Program-made: the position numbers and the translations under genes
The notes under the pieces: generated by a model
Told to the model about the DNA's origin: nothing
The model's database searches: none
The model's input: only the letters and a program-made list of their open reading frames with translations
DNA from: an uncultured Clostridia bacterium
Lineage (GTDB): Bacteria > Bacillota > Clostridia > Christensenellales > Borkfalkiaceae
DNA: 64,000 nucleotides
Direction: 5' to 3'
Assembly (NCBI GenBank): GCA_944368775.1
Contig: CALVXB010000002.1
Location: 110,981 to 174,980 of the forward strand
Part shown: positions 37,144 to 44,262 of the stretch, piece by piece
Numbering within the stretch: the stretch's first letter is position 1
Layout: each line of letters starts with the position of its first letter

Positions 37144-38175
37144 ATGTCTATGTGGAAAAACTCGGCGCTCCCCGCGCCGGACGAACTCAAGGCGCAGTTC
37201 CCCCTCTCGGCGGAGCTCGCCGCAGTCAAGGCCGCGCGCGACGCCGCCATCCGCGACGTATTCACGGGCAAATCGGATAAATTCATCGTCATCGTCGGGC
37301 CCTGCTCGGCCGACAACGAGGACGCCGTCTGCGAATACGTCTCCCGCCTCGTGCCCCTGCAAGAAAAGCTCGCCGAAAAGCTCATCGTCATCCCGCGCAT
37401 CTACACCAACAAGCCGCGCACGACGGGCGCGGGCTACAAGGGGATGCTGCACCAGCCCAGCCCCGACAAGGCGCCCGACCTTTTGCACGGCATCATCGCC
37501 ATCCGCAAGATGCACATCCGCGCCATGCGCGAGAGCGGCCTCACCGCCGCCGACGAGATGCTCTATCCCGAAAACCGCAGCTACCTCGACGATTTGCTCT
37601 CCTACGAGGCGGTCGGCGCGCGCTCGGTCGAAAACCAGCAGCACCGCCTCACCGCCAGCGGCATGGACATCCCCGTCGGTATGAAAAACCCGACCAGCGG
37701 CGACCTCGCCGTCATGCTCAACTCGGTGCAGGCGGCGCAGTCGGGGCACCGCTTTTTGTACCGCGGCTGCGACGTCGAAACGAGCGGCAACGACCTCGCC
37801 CACTGCATCCTGCGCGGCGGCGTCGACAAGTACGGCACCTGCATCCCCAACTACCACTACGAGGATCTCGTCCGCCTCGCCGCCCTCTACGCCGAGCGCG
37901 CGCTCCAAAACCCCGCCGCCGTCGTCGACTGCAACCATTCCAACTCAAACAAACAGTTCCGCGAGCAGATCCGCATCGCGGGCGAGGTGATGCACAGCCG
38001 CAAGTACAACCCCGCGCTCAAAACGCTCATCAAAGGGCTGATGATCGAAAGCTACCTCGTCGAGGGCTGCCAGCCCATCACCGCGGGCCGCACCTACGGC
38101 AAGTCCATCACCGATCCCTGCCTCGGCTGGGAGGACACCGAATCGCTGCTCTGCACCATCGCCGAGCAGGCATGA
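37144..38175 (+). CDS. aroF: 3-deoxy-7-phosphoheptulonate synthase, class I
   Basis: DAHP synthase joining PEP and erythrose 4-phosphate, the entry to the shikimate pathway. The 343-residue AroFGH-type protein has FIVIVGPCSADNED, PRIYTNKPRTTGAGYKGML, VGMKNPTSGD, FLYRGCDVET and VVDCNHSNSNK, which carry PEP and metal ligands. Which amino acid feeds back on it cannot be told. Start at 37144 follows acggagaaataag. It is separated from nfnB only by a terminator hairpin. Confidence 0.95.
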   Translation: MSMWKNSALPAPDELKAQFPLSAELAAVKAARDAAIRDVFTGKSDKFIVIVGPCSADNEDAVCEYVSRLVPLQEKLAEKLIVIPRIYTNKPRTTGAGYKGMLHQPSPDKAPDLLHGIIAIRKMHIRAMRESGLTAADEMLYPENRSYLDDLLSYEAVGARSVENQQHRLTASGMDIPVGMKNPTSGDLAVMLNSVQAAQSGHRFLYRGCDVETSGNDLAHCILRGGVDKYGTCIPNYHYEDLVRLAALYAERALQNPAAVVDCNHSNSNKQFREQIRIAGEVMHSRKYNPALKTLIKGLMIESYLVEGCQPITAGRTYGKSITDPCLGWEDTESLLCTIAEQA

Positions 38176-38193
38176 TCTCCTCGGCAAGACCGT

Positions 38194-38224
38194 AAAGCCC
38201 CGCATCGCGGGGCTTTGTTTGTTT
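38194..38224 (+). terminator. Terminator of the DAHP synthase gene
   Basis: 10-bp stem aaagccccgc / gcggggcttt (38194-38203, 38207-38216), loop atc, then gtttgttt. Confidence 0.88.
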
Positions 38225-38251
38225 GCAAGGGAAGGAAATTTTTGTAAAATC

Positions 38252-38280
38252 TTGCTTTTTTCTTTCGGGTGTGTTATACT
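38252..38280 (+). promoter_or_regulatory. Promoter of the structured leader RNA
   Basis: TTGCTT (38252-38257), 17 bases, TATACT (38275-38280). Transcription should start near 38287, exactly at the base of the RNA's closing stem. Confidence 0.75.
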
Positions 38281-38286
38281 GAATAC

Positions 38287-38430
38287 GGCACAAAACCGGA
38301 TTTAGAAAGTCACACGGGATACGGATGGGCATTTCGTATCTCTTATTTCCCGTGTGCGGAAAGTTTTGTGCCAACGATCGGAGATACTGCAATGCAGGGC
38401 GTGTCTTCGACCGAAGGCACGCTTTTTTTC
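38287..38430 (+). ncRNA. Structured leader or small RNA of unknown class, with terminator
   Basis: From the predicted start the RNA can fold into a closing stem ggcacaaaac / gttttgtgcc (38287-38296, 38363-38372), an asymmetric internal loop (14 and 6 bases), an inner stem cacacggga / tcccgtgtg (38311-38319, 38348-38356) and an apical hairpin gatacg / cgtatc (38318-38323, 38335-38340). After a 26-base linker comes an intrinsic terminator: 10-bp stem 38399-38408 with 38413-38422, loop gacc, seven T. It is thus either a riboswitch-like attenuator for the lipoprotein gene at 38478 or an independent small RNA. It does not match T-box, purine, SAM, c-di-GMP-I or SRP consensus that I can recall. Confidence 0.6.
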
Positions 38431-38477
38431 GTTTTGGCGGAAAAAGTCCCTGCAAATTTATGGGGGAGGAAAGAAGG

Positions 38478-39782
38478 ATGAAAAAGTTTTGGATCGTATT
38501 GCTCTCGCTGCTGCTTTCGCTCGGCTGCGTTTTCGGTTTTGCCGCCTGCGACGAAACGCCGCCGGACGACGAGACGGGCGGCACCGTGCAGCCCGGCGGC
38601 CCCGGCAAGCCGCACGAACATGACTTCGGCGAATGGACGGTGACGATTTCCGCGACGTGCACGGAAGAAGGGGAAGAGCAGCGCACCTGCTCCTGCGGGG
38701 AGACGGAGACGCGCGAGATTGCGCCGTTGGGGCATGCCTTTGACGGGGGCAAGGTCACGACGCCTGCGACTTGCACGCAGGCAGGCGTGATGACATATAC
38801 CTGCGAGCGCTGTGGTGAGATAAAGACGGAAGCGACTGTAATGGCGGATCACACCGAAGTGATCGATGCCGCTGTCGCGCCGACATGCACGGAGCCGGGT
38901 CAGACGGAAGGCAAGTATTGCTCTGTCTGCCACACGGTGCTCGTCGCGCAGGAGCCGGTCGCCGCCGTCGGGCATGCTTATGTAGATGGCGTCTGTACCG
39001 TTTGCGGGGTCATCGGGATCATGGTTGAGGACGGCTTGGAATTTTCGCTTTCGGTCGACGGCTCCTATTACAGCGTTTCCGCTCTTACGAGTGGCCGCAC
39101 GGAGGTCAATATCCCGGCGTCATTGCACGAAATTCCCGTCCGAGAGATCGCGGGGAGTGCTTTTGCCGATCGTGCGGATTTGGAAAGCGTTCAAATTTCG
39201 GATGGAATACAGTCGATCGGGGATTTTGCGTTTGTGAATTGTTCCGCACTCAAAAGCGTTTCCCTTGGGGAAGGTCTGCTCTCGGTCGGGGCCTCTGCGT
39301 TTGAAGATTGCGTCAGTTTGTCGGAGATTGAGATACCGAAGAGCGTCGTATCCATCGGAAAAGCTGCGTTCGATGGGTGCCACAACTTGGTGAATGTCTA
39401 TCTTGCCGATATTGCGGCGTGGTGCGCCATTGACTTTCGCTCAAGTTCCGCTTCGCCCTTTTACAATGCTGAAAATTTATATTTAAATGGAGAGCTCGTG
39501 ACGGATCTCGTCGTCCCAGACGGTGTCACGTCCATCGGGAATTATGCGTTCTATTCTTGCGACGGGCTGACGAGCGTGTCGATCCCGAGCAGCGTCATTT
39601 CCATCGGCAATTCCGCGTTTACCGGCTGCGACAGCTTGACGAGCGTATATATTACCGATCTTGCGGCGTGGCGCGCTATCGTTTTCGGGGAAGGGATTTC
39701 CGATCCGCTGCATTATGCAAGCCATTTGTATTGTAACGGGCAGCTTGTGACCGATCTTACCTCGTCCGGGTGGCGTAGATAA
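38478..39782 (+). CDS. BspA-like leucine-rich-repeat lipoprotein
   Basis: A 434-residue exported lipoprotein. Signal peptide MKKFWIVLLSLLLSLGCVFG with lipobox FAAC (lipidated Cys about 25). Residues 45-175 hold three cysteine-pair repeats of the pattern ATCTxxGxxxxTCxxCG (CSCG, CERCG, CSVCH, then CTVCG). Residues 200-430 are LRR_5/BspA-type repeats such as IPSSVISIGNSAFTGCDSL, used in surface adhesion and protein binding. The protein stops within a repeat (LVTDL then TSSGWRR), suggesting loss of further repeats. DNA of the repeat part is visibly more AT-rich than neighbours. No promoter lies between it and the terminator at 38430, so expression needs read-through. Start follows gggaggaaagaagg. 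Confidence 0.85.
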   Translation: MKKFWIVLLSLLLSLGCVFGFAACDETPPDDETGGTVQPGGPGKPHEHDFGEWTVTISATCTEEGEEQRTCSCGETETREIAPLGHAFDGGKVTTPATCTQAGVMTYTCERCGEIKTEATVMADHTEVIDAAVAPTCTEPGQTEGKYCSVCHTVLVAQEPVAAVGHAYVDGVCTVCGVIGIMVEDGLEFSLSVDGSYYSVSALTSGRTEVNIPASLHEIPVREIAGSAFADRADLESVQISDGIQSIGDFAFVNCSALKSVSLGEGLLSVGASAFEDCVSLSEIEIPKSVVSIGKAAFDGCHNLVNVYLADIAAWCAIDFRSSSASPFYNAENLYLNGELVTDLVVPDGVTSIGNYAFYSCDGLTSVSIPSSVISIGNSAFTGCDSLTSVYITDLAAWRAIVFGEGISDPLHYASHLYCNGQLVTDLTSSGWRR

Positions 39783-39838
39783 ACGATCAAACTGTCTGAC
39801 GGAGCGGGGACACATCGCCGGAATGGGATCATCAAAGA

Positions 39839-39870
39839 AGAGTGCTTCCGCCGGATGGCGGAAGCACTCT
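39839..39870. terminator. Hairpin after the LRR lipoprotein
   Basis: A perfect 14-bp stem agagtgcttccgcc / ggcggaagcactct (39839-39852, 39857-39870), loop ggat, without a clear T-run on the + strand (ctcataaat); on the - strand cttctttgatg follows. Probably a terminator of modest strength. Confidence 0.55.
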
Positions 39871-39917
39871 CTCATAAATGCGCAATAACCGAATGGTGGA
39901 TCATGTCGCTTGCGTGC

Positions 39918-39948
39918 AAAAACGGGCTCCCTGTCGGGAACCCGTTTT
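39918..39948 (-). terminator. Terminator of the duplicated remnant
   Basis: Stem aaaacggg / cccgtttt (39919-39926, 39941-39948) enclosing tccc / ggga. T-rich on both strands, so it may stop transcription from either side. Confidence 0.7.
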
Positions 39949-39967
39949 CATTTTCAGATAAGCCAAA

Positions 39968-40012
39968 TTACTTGGTCATGCCTTCTTGAACGGCGACTGC
40001 GCAAGCGACGGC
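39968..40012 (-). pseudogene. Remnant of a GGGtGRT gene 3' end
   Basis: On the - strand these bases encode AVACAVAVQEGMTK and a stop, identical in protein to the last residues of the intact gene ending at 40083 after one A/T change, although about 7 of 43 bases differ. Nothing upstream in this copy continues the gene. It indicates an old duplication of the gene end, or a second copy since lost. Confidence 0.75.
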
Positions 40013-40041
40013 CCAAAATGGACCATGTCGCTTGCGCGTCG

Positions 40042-40075
40042 AAAAAAGGCTTCCGCCGGAGCGAAAGCCTTTTTT
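40042..40075 (-). terminator. Terminator of the GGGtGRT operon
   Basis: Stem aaaaaaggctt / aagcctttttt (40042-40052, 40065-40075) extended by cgc / gcg around the loop; T-run on both strands; 8 bases past the stop. Confidence 0.9.
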
Positions 40076-40082
40076 AAATTCT

Positions 40083-41087
40083 TTACTTCGTCATCCCTTC
40101 CTGCACAGCCACCGCGCAAGCGACGGTCATACCGACCATCGGGTTGTTGCCGGCGCCGATCAGGCCCATCATTTCGACGTGCGCGGGAACGGAGGAAGAA
40201 CCTGCGAACTGCGCATCCGAGTGCATGCGGCCCATCGTGTCCGTCATGCCGTAGCTGGCAGGGCCGGCCGCCATGTTGTCGGGGTGCAGCGTTCTGCCCG
40301 TGCCGCCGCCGGACGCGACGGAGAAGTACTTTTTGCCGTTGTCCCACGCCCACTTTTTGTAGGTGCCCGCGACGGGGTGCTGGAAGCGGGTCGGGTTGGT
40401 CGAGTTGCCGGTGATGGAGACGTCGACCTGCTCCTTGATCATGATCGCGACGCCCTCGTTGACGTCGTCCGCGCCGTAGCACTTGACTTTGGCGCGCTCG
40501 CCGCTCGAATAGGGGGTCTCGTTGACGACGGTCAGCTCGCCGGTGTAGTAGTCGTACTTGGTCTGCACATAGGTGAAGCCGTTGATGCGGGAGATGATGT
40601 ACGCCGCATCCTTGCCGAGGCCGTTGAGGATGACGCGCAGCGGCTCTTTGCGGACTTTGTTCGCGTTTTTGGCGATGCCGATGGCGCCTTCCGCCGCGGC
40701 GAAGGACTCGTGGCCTGCGAGGAAGCAGAAGCACTTGGTCTCGTCGCGCAGCAGCATGGCCGCGAGGTTGCCGTGGCCGAGGCCGACCTTACGCTGGTCG
40801 GCGACCGAGCCGGGGATGCAGAACGCCTGCAGACCCTCGCCGATGGCTTCCGCCGCGTCCGCCGCCTTGGTGCAGCCCTTCTGGATGGCGATGGCGGCGC
40901 CCAGCGTGTACGCCCAGCCTGCGTTTTCAAATGCGATGGGCTGCACGCTCTTTACGATCTCGTATGCGTCGAAGCCCTTTTCGTTGCAGATGCGCTTTGC
41001 GTCTTCAAAATCTTTGATGCCGTACTTGTCCATCACGGGACGGATCTGGCCGATCCTTCTTTCGTAACCTTCAAACGTGATGCTCAT
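40083..41087 (-). CDS. GGGtGRT family protein
   Basis: A 334-residue protein of the conserved family named after its motif, here SVASGGGTGRTLHPDNMAAGPASYG. Other notable stretches are LGHGNLAAMLLRDE, CFCFLAGHESFAAAEGAIG and GLIGAGNNPMVGMTVACAVAVQEG. No membrane segment or signal is present. Function is not established. The gene is 14 bases after an iron-sulfur scaffold-like gene and shares its promoter; this pairing is recurrent in anaerobes as far as I know and suggests the two proteins act together, perhaps in making or using a metal centre. Start follows aggagg. Confidence 0.88.
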   Translation of the reverse strand: MSITFEGYERRIGQIRPVMDKYGIKDFEDAKRICNEKGFDAYEIVKSVQPIAFENAGWAYTLGAAIAIQKGCTKAADAAEAIGEGLQAFCIPGSVADQRKVGLGHGNLAAMLLRDETKCFCFLAGHESFAAAEGAIGIAKNANKVRKEPLRVILNGLGKDAAYIISRINGFTYVQTKYDYYTGELTVVNETPYSSGERAKVKCYGADDVNEGVAIMIKEQVDVSITGNSTNPTRFQHPVAGTYKKWAWDNGKKYFSVASGGGTGRTLHPDNMAAGPASYGMTDTMGRMHSDAQFAGSSSVPAHVEMMGLIGAGNNPMVGMTVACAVAVQEGMTK

Positions 41088-41101
41088 TGCTCGCTACCTC
41101 C

Positions 41102-41803
41102 TTACTGTTTGCGGGGGTCGATGTACTTGACCGCCCCGTCCGCTTCGGTGAATCTGCCGTAGTGGCCCGTCGCCTTCTGCAGCGCTTCGTTCGCGTCCAT
41201 GCCGCCCTTGACAAAGTCCATCATCTTGCCGAAGTTGACGAACTCGTAGCCGATCACTTCGTTGTTGGCGTCGAGAGCCATCCTGCGCACGTAGCCGTCC
41301 GTCATTTCGAGGTAGCGCACGCCCTTGGCCGCGGTCGAGTACATGGTACCGATCTGCGAGCGGGTGCCCTTGCCGAGGTCTTCGAGGCCCGCGCCGATCA
41401 CGAGGCCGTCATCGGAGAAGGCAGATTGGCTGCGGCCGTACACGATCTGCAAGAACAGCTCGCGCATCGCCGTGTTGATCGCGTCGCACACGAGGTCGGT
41501 GTTGAGCGCCTCGAGGATGGTCTTTTTGGGCAGGATCTCCGCCGCCATCGCCGCCGAGTGCGTCATGCCCGAGCAGCCCAGCGTCTCGACGAGCGCTTCC
41601 TGAATGACGCCCTCTTTGATGTTGAGCGTCAGCTTGCAGGCGCCCTGCTGCGGCGCGCACCAGCCCACGCCGTGCGTGAGGCCGGAAATGTCTTTGATCT
41701 CCTTCGCCTGGACCCATTTGCCTTCTTCGGGGATGGGAGCGGGGCCGTGGTAGGGGCCCTTGGTTACGCAGATCATCTCTTCAACTTCGCGTGAATAGTG
41801 CAT
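41102..41803 (-). CDS. NifU/IscU-like iron-sulfur scaffold protein partnered with GGGtGRT
   Basis: A 233-residue protein whose first 130 residues resemble IscU/NifU-N scaffolds: GWCAPQQGACKLTLNI and ALVETLGCSGMTHSAAMAAEILPKKT correspond to the scaffold's first two cysteine regions. The expected third cysteine region is replaced (LVCDAINTAMRELFLQ). The C-terminal 100 residues are specific to this family. It is first in a two-gene operon. It may build or carry an Fe-S cluster for the GGGtGRT protein; that link is inference. Start follows cggagg. Confidence 0.8.
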   Translation of the reverse strand: MHYSREVEEMICVTKGPYHGPAPIPEEGKWVQAKEIKDISGLTHGVGWCAPQQGACKLTLNIKEGVIQEALVETLGCSGMTHSAAMAAEILPKKTILEALNTDLVCDAINTAMRELFLQIVYGRSQSAFSDDGLVIGAGLEDLGKGTRSQIGTMYSTAAKGVRYLEMTDGYVRRMALDANNEVIGYEFVNFGKMMDFVKGGMDANEALQKATGHYGRFTEADGAVKYIDPRKQ

Positions 41804-41857
41804 ACTACTTCCTCCGATATAGATTTACCGTTTGAATTGTCGGTTTGACCGTCTAAA

Positions 41858-41886
41858 ATTATACCATAATCGCGAAAAATTATCAA
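41858..41886 (-). promoter_or_regulatory. Promoter of the scaffold-GGGtGRT operon
   Basis: On the - strand TTGATA (41886-41881), 17 bases, TATAAT (41863-41858). Confidence 0.85.
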
Positions 41887-41956
41887 TATATTTGCAGAAA
41901 AAACCTGCGCGCCGCCCGATTTTTTTTGGAAAGCGCCGTTTGCCGCGCGCGGACTG

Positions 41957-41985
41957 TTTACAAAAATCTGAAAATATGGTAGAAT
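41957..41985 (+). promoter_or_regulatory. tyrS promoter
   Basis: TTTACA (41957-41962), 17 bases, TAGAAT (41980-41985). Confidence 0.8.
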
Positions 41986-42003
41986 CATAAGCGATACGGC
42001 TCG

Positions 42004-42108
42004 GCAGGTGCGCCTGCGGGGGTCGCGCGTGCCCGCAGCAGTGCGGGATGGCGCACGCCGCCGCGCCGCAGAAAATAACAAGCAACACAGCGCGGGCAGG
42101 CCCCCGCA
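42004..42108 (+). promoter_or_regulatory. Structured 5' leader of tyrS
   Basis: The roughly 130-base leader is not a T-box (no GGTGGTACCGCG-like sequence). It can form a long-range helix tgcgggggtc / ggcccccgca (42015-42024, 42099-42108) ending just before the ribosome site, an inner hairpin with stems gcgtg / cacgc and cccgca / tgcggg (42027-42058), and an upstream hairpin gcagg / cctgc (42004-42008, 42013-42017) that excludes the long-range helix. A switch is possible but unproven. Confidence 0.4.
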
Positions 42109-42125
42109 CGAAAGAGAGGAATAGA

Positions 42126-43340
42126 ATGGCTAAAAACGTGATGGACACCCTCCGCGAGAGGGGATTTATCAAGCAGACCGTCTACGAAGACGAGCTGTAC
42201 GAGCTGCTCGGCAAGGAGAGCGTGCCCTTTTACATCGGCTTCGACCCGACGGCCGACTCGCTGCACGTCGGGCACTTCATGCAGCTGATCGCGATGAAGC
42301 ACATGCAGGATGCGGGGCACAAGCCCATCGTGCTCATCGGCGGCGGCACCGGCATGATCGGCGACCCCTCCGGCCGCACGGACATGCGCCAGATGATGAC
42401 GCGCGAGACGGTCGACTACCACTGCGAGTGCTTCCGCAAGCAGATGGCGCGCTTCATCCGCTTTGACGGCGACAACGGCGCGGTCATGGTCAACAACGCC
42501 GACTGGCTGATGCAGCTCAACTATATCGACTTCCTGCGCGAGATCGGCGTGCACTTCTCCGTCAACAAGATGCTCTCGGCGGAGTGCTTCAAATCTCGCT
42601 ACGAGCGCGGCCTGTCCTTTTTGGAATTCAACTATATGCTCATGCAGGCGTACGACTTTTTGGTGCTCTACCGCAAGTACGGCTGCCGCCTCGAGCTGGG
42701 CGGCGACGACCAGTGGAGCAACATCCTCGCCGGCGCCGACCTCATCCGCCGCAAAGAGCAGCAGCCTGCCTTCGCGATGACCTTCACCCTGCTCACCACC
42801 TCCGACGGCCGCAAGATGGGCAAGACGGCCAAGGGTGCCGTCTGGCTGGATGAAAACAAGACCTCCCCCTACGAGTTCTACCAATATTGGCGCAACACAG
42901 ACGACGCGGACGTCGAAAAGTGCTTCAAGCTGCTCACCTTCCTCCCCCTCGACGAGATCGCGCAGCTGTGCGCCCACCGCGACGAGCGCATGAACGTCGC
43001 AAAAGAGCGCCTCGCCTACGAGCTGACCAAAATGGTGCACGGCGAGGCCAAGGCAGACGCCGCCCGCGCGCAGGCCAAGGCGGCCTTCGGCGGCGACGCG
43101 GAAAACATGCCCGCGGCATCCATCCCCGCCGACACGGCGACCGTCGCCGACGCGATGGCGGCCTGCGGCGTCGCCAAGTCCAAGAGCGAGGCGCGCCGCC
43201 TCATCGAGGGGGGCGCCGTCAAGGTGGACGACGACAAGGTGGACGACGTCAACGCGCCCATCCCCGCCGCGGCGAGGGAGAAGGGCGAGTTCGTCCTCCA
43301 TAAGGGGAAGAAGGTGCACATCCGCGTCCTGCTCGCCTGA
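42126..43340 (+). CDS. tyrS: Tyrosyl-tRNA synthetase
   Basis: Class I aminoacyl-tRNA synthetase, 404 residues. The HIGH motif is HVGH (47-50) within [13 protein letters not shown], tyrosine and tRNA sites include [24 protein letters not shown], and the KMSKS loop is KMGKT (about 231). A C-terminal S4 RNA-binding domain covers roughly 340-400. Start at 42126 follows agagagga; upstream in-frame codons are part of the leader. Followed by GC hairpins at 43344-43366 and 43419-43448. Confidence 0.97.
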   Translation: MAKNVMDTLRERGFIKQTVYEDELYELLGKESVPFYIGFDPTADSLHVGHFMQLIAMKHMQDAGHKPIVLIGGGTGMIGDPSGRTDMRQMMTRETVDYHCECFRKQMARFIRFDGDNGAVMVNNADWLMQLNYIDFLREIGVHFSVNKMLSAECFKSRYERGLSFLEFNYMLMQAYDFLVLYRKYGCRLELGGDDQWSNILAGADLIRRKEQQPAFAMTFTLLTTSDGRKMGKTAKGAVWLDENKTSPYEFYQYWRNTDDADVEKCFKLLTFLPLDEIAQLCAHRDERMNVAKERLAYELTKMVHGEAKADAARAQAKAAFGGDAENMPAASIPADTATVADAMAACGVAKSKSEARRLIEGGAVKVDDDKVDDVNAPIPAAAREKGEFVLHKGKKVHIRVLLA

Positions 43341-43383
43341 CGCGCGCGGGCGACGCGCGCCCGCGCCCATGTGCGCATCCGAT

Positions 43384-43456
43384 CGATCAAAGTCAAGCAG
43401 ATCAAAGTCAAGGCGCGCGGCGGCGCCCCCGCTTGCGGGGGCGCCGCCCGTCTATT
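43384..43456 (+). terminator. Direct repeat and terminator hairpin after tyrS
   Basis: gatcaaagtcaag occurs twice, 16 bases apart (43384, 43400), followed by a perfect 12-bp stem ggcggcgccccc / gggggcgccgcc (43419-43430, 43437-43448, loop gcttgc) and a weak T stretch (cgtctatttt). Confidence 0.6.
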
Positions 43457-43496
43457 TTGGCATCAGACATTGCGGCCCTTGCGCCGCGGAGGGACT

Positions 43497-44132
43497 ATGC
43501 ACGGCTACCATTCCGTCTTTGCAGAGAGCGAGTGTGAAAAGGTCATCGAGCGCTCCCGCTTCATCGCCCGCTGCGCGCACGCGGAGGGGGAGGAGCAGGC
43601 GCGCGCCTTTGTCGCGCGCGTGCGCGCGCAGCACTCCCTCGCCACCCACAACTGCTTCGCTTTCGTCGCCGACAAAGAGGGGAATTTGCTCCGCTTTTCA
43701 GACGACGGCGAGCCGCAGGGCACGGCGGGCATGCCCATCCTCGAGGTCATCCGCAGCAAAAAGCTGTTCGAGACGACGGTCGTCGTCACCCGCTACTTCG
43801 GCGGCATCAAGCTGGGCGCGGGCGGGTTGGTGCGCGCGTACGCGGGGGCGGCGGCAGACGTGCTCGCCGCGGCGGACATCCGCGCCTTCACGCCCTGCCG
43901 CGACATCTCCCTGACCGTCGGCTACGAGCACTACGACGCCATCCGCCGTTACCTTTCCGCGCGCGACTGCTCGGTGAAGGACACGCAGTATACCGACAAG
44001 GTGTGCGTCGTCGCGGCGGTGCGCTCGGCGGAGGCTGCGGCGTTTGCCGCGGGCGCGGTCGACTTCATGGGCGGCCGCGTATCGTGTGCGGAGGGGGAGG
44101 AGTACCTCTTTCCCTTCCCCCTTTCAAAATAG
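43497..44132 (+). CDS. yigZ: YigZ/IMPACT family protein
   Basis: A 211-residue member of the YigZ/IMPACT family, probably RNA- or ribosome-associated; bacterial function is unsettled. Family blocks: SRFIARCAHAEGEEQARAF, HNCFAFVADKEG, FSDDGEPQGTAGMPILEVI and VVVTRYFGGIKLGAGGLVRAY. Length and domain order (N-terminal UPF0029 and short C-terminal domain) are typical. ATG follows gcggaggg. Confidence 0.93.
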   Translation: MHGYHSVFAESECEKVIERSRFIARCAHAEGEEQARAFVARVRAQHSLATHNCFAFVADKEGNLLRFSDDGEPQGTAGMPILEVIRSKKLFETTVVVTRYFGGIKLGAGGLVRAYAGAAADVLAAADIRAFTPCRDISLTVGYEHYDAIRRYLSARDCSVKDTQYTDKVCVVAAVRSAEAAAFAAGAVDFMGGRVSCAEGEEYLFPFPLSK

Positions 44133-44175
44133 GGGGTCATCGGAAAAATCGATTGCGTCAATTTGAATAATCTGT

Positions 44176-44194
44176 TTTGTAAATCATTTACAAA
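44176..44194. promoter_or_regulatory. Palindromic operator candidate over the ilvE -35 box
   Basis: TTTGTAAA-TCA-TTTACAAA, a perfect 8-base-arm palindrome whose right half contains the -35 hexamer (44187-44192). A dimeric regulator bound here would block RNA polymerase. Confidence 0.55.
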
Positions 44195-44215
44195 CACACG
44201 CCCATGTGCTATAAT
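44187..44215 (+). promoter_or_regulatory. ilvE promoter
   Basis: TTTACA (44187-44192), 17 bases, TATAAT (44210-44215). Confidence 0.88.
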
Positions 44216-44262
44216 AATAAGAAAAAACAGGGCGCTCGCCCTGCGGTAAGGAAGAAACGGAA

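Larger units (their letters stand above)
39902..40036. repeat. Imperfect tandem duplication beside the GGGtGRT gene
   Basis: Read on the - strand, the order gene end - stop - terminator hairpin - cgcaagcgacatg occurs twice, about 115-125 bases apart. The outer copies of catgtcgcttgcg on the + strand are at 39902-39914 and 40024-40036. The second unit carries the remnant at 39968-40012 and a hairpin at 39918-39948. Confidence 0.7.

Noticed and set aside
38287..38430. The structured leader as a c-di-GMP, SAM, purine, T-box or SRP RNA
   Set aside because: None of the conserved core sequences of these classes that I know is present; left as unassigned.
42004..42125. A tyrosine T-box before tyrS
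   Set aside because: The GGTGGTACCGCG-type antiterminator and a terminator stem are missing.
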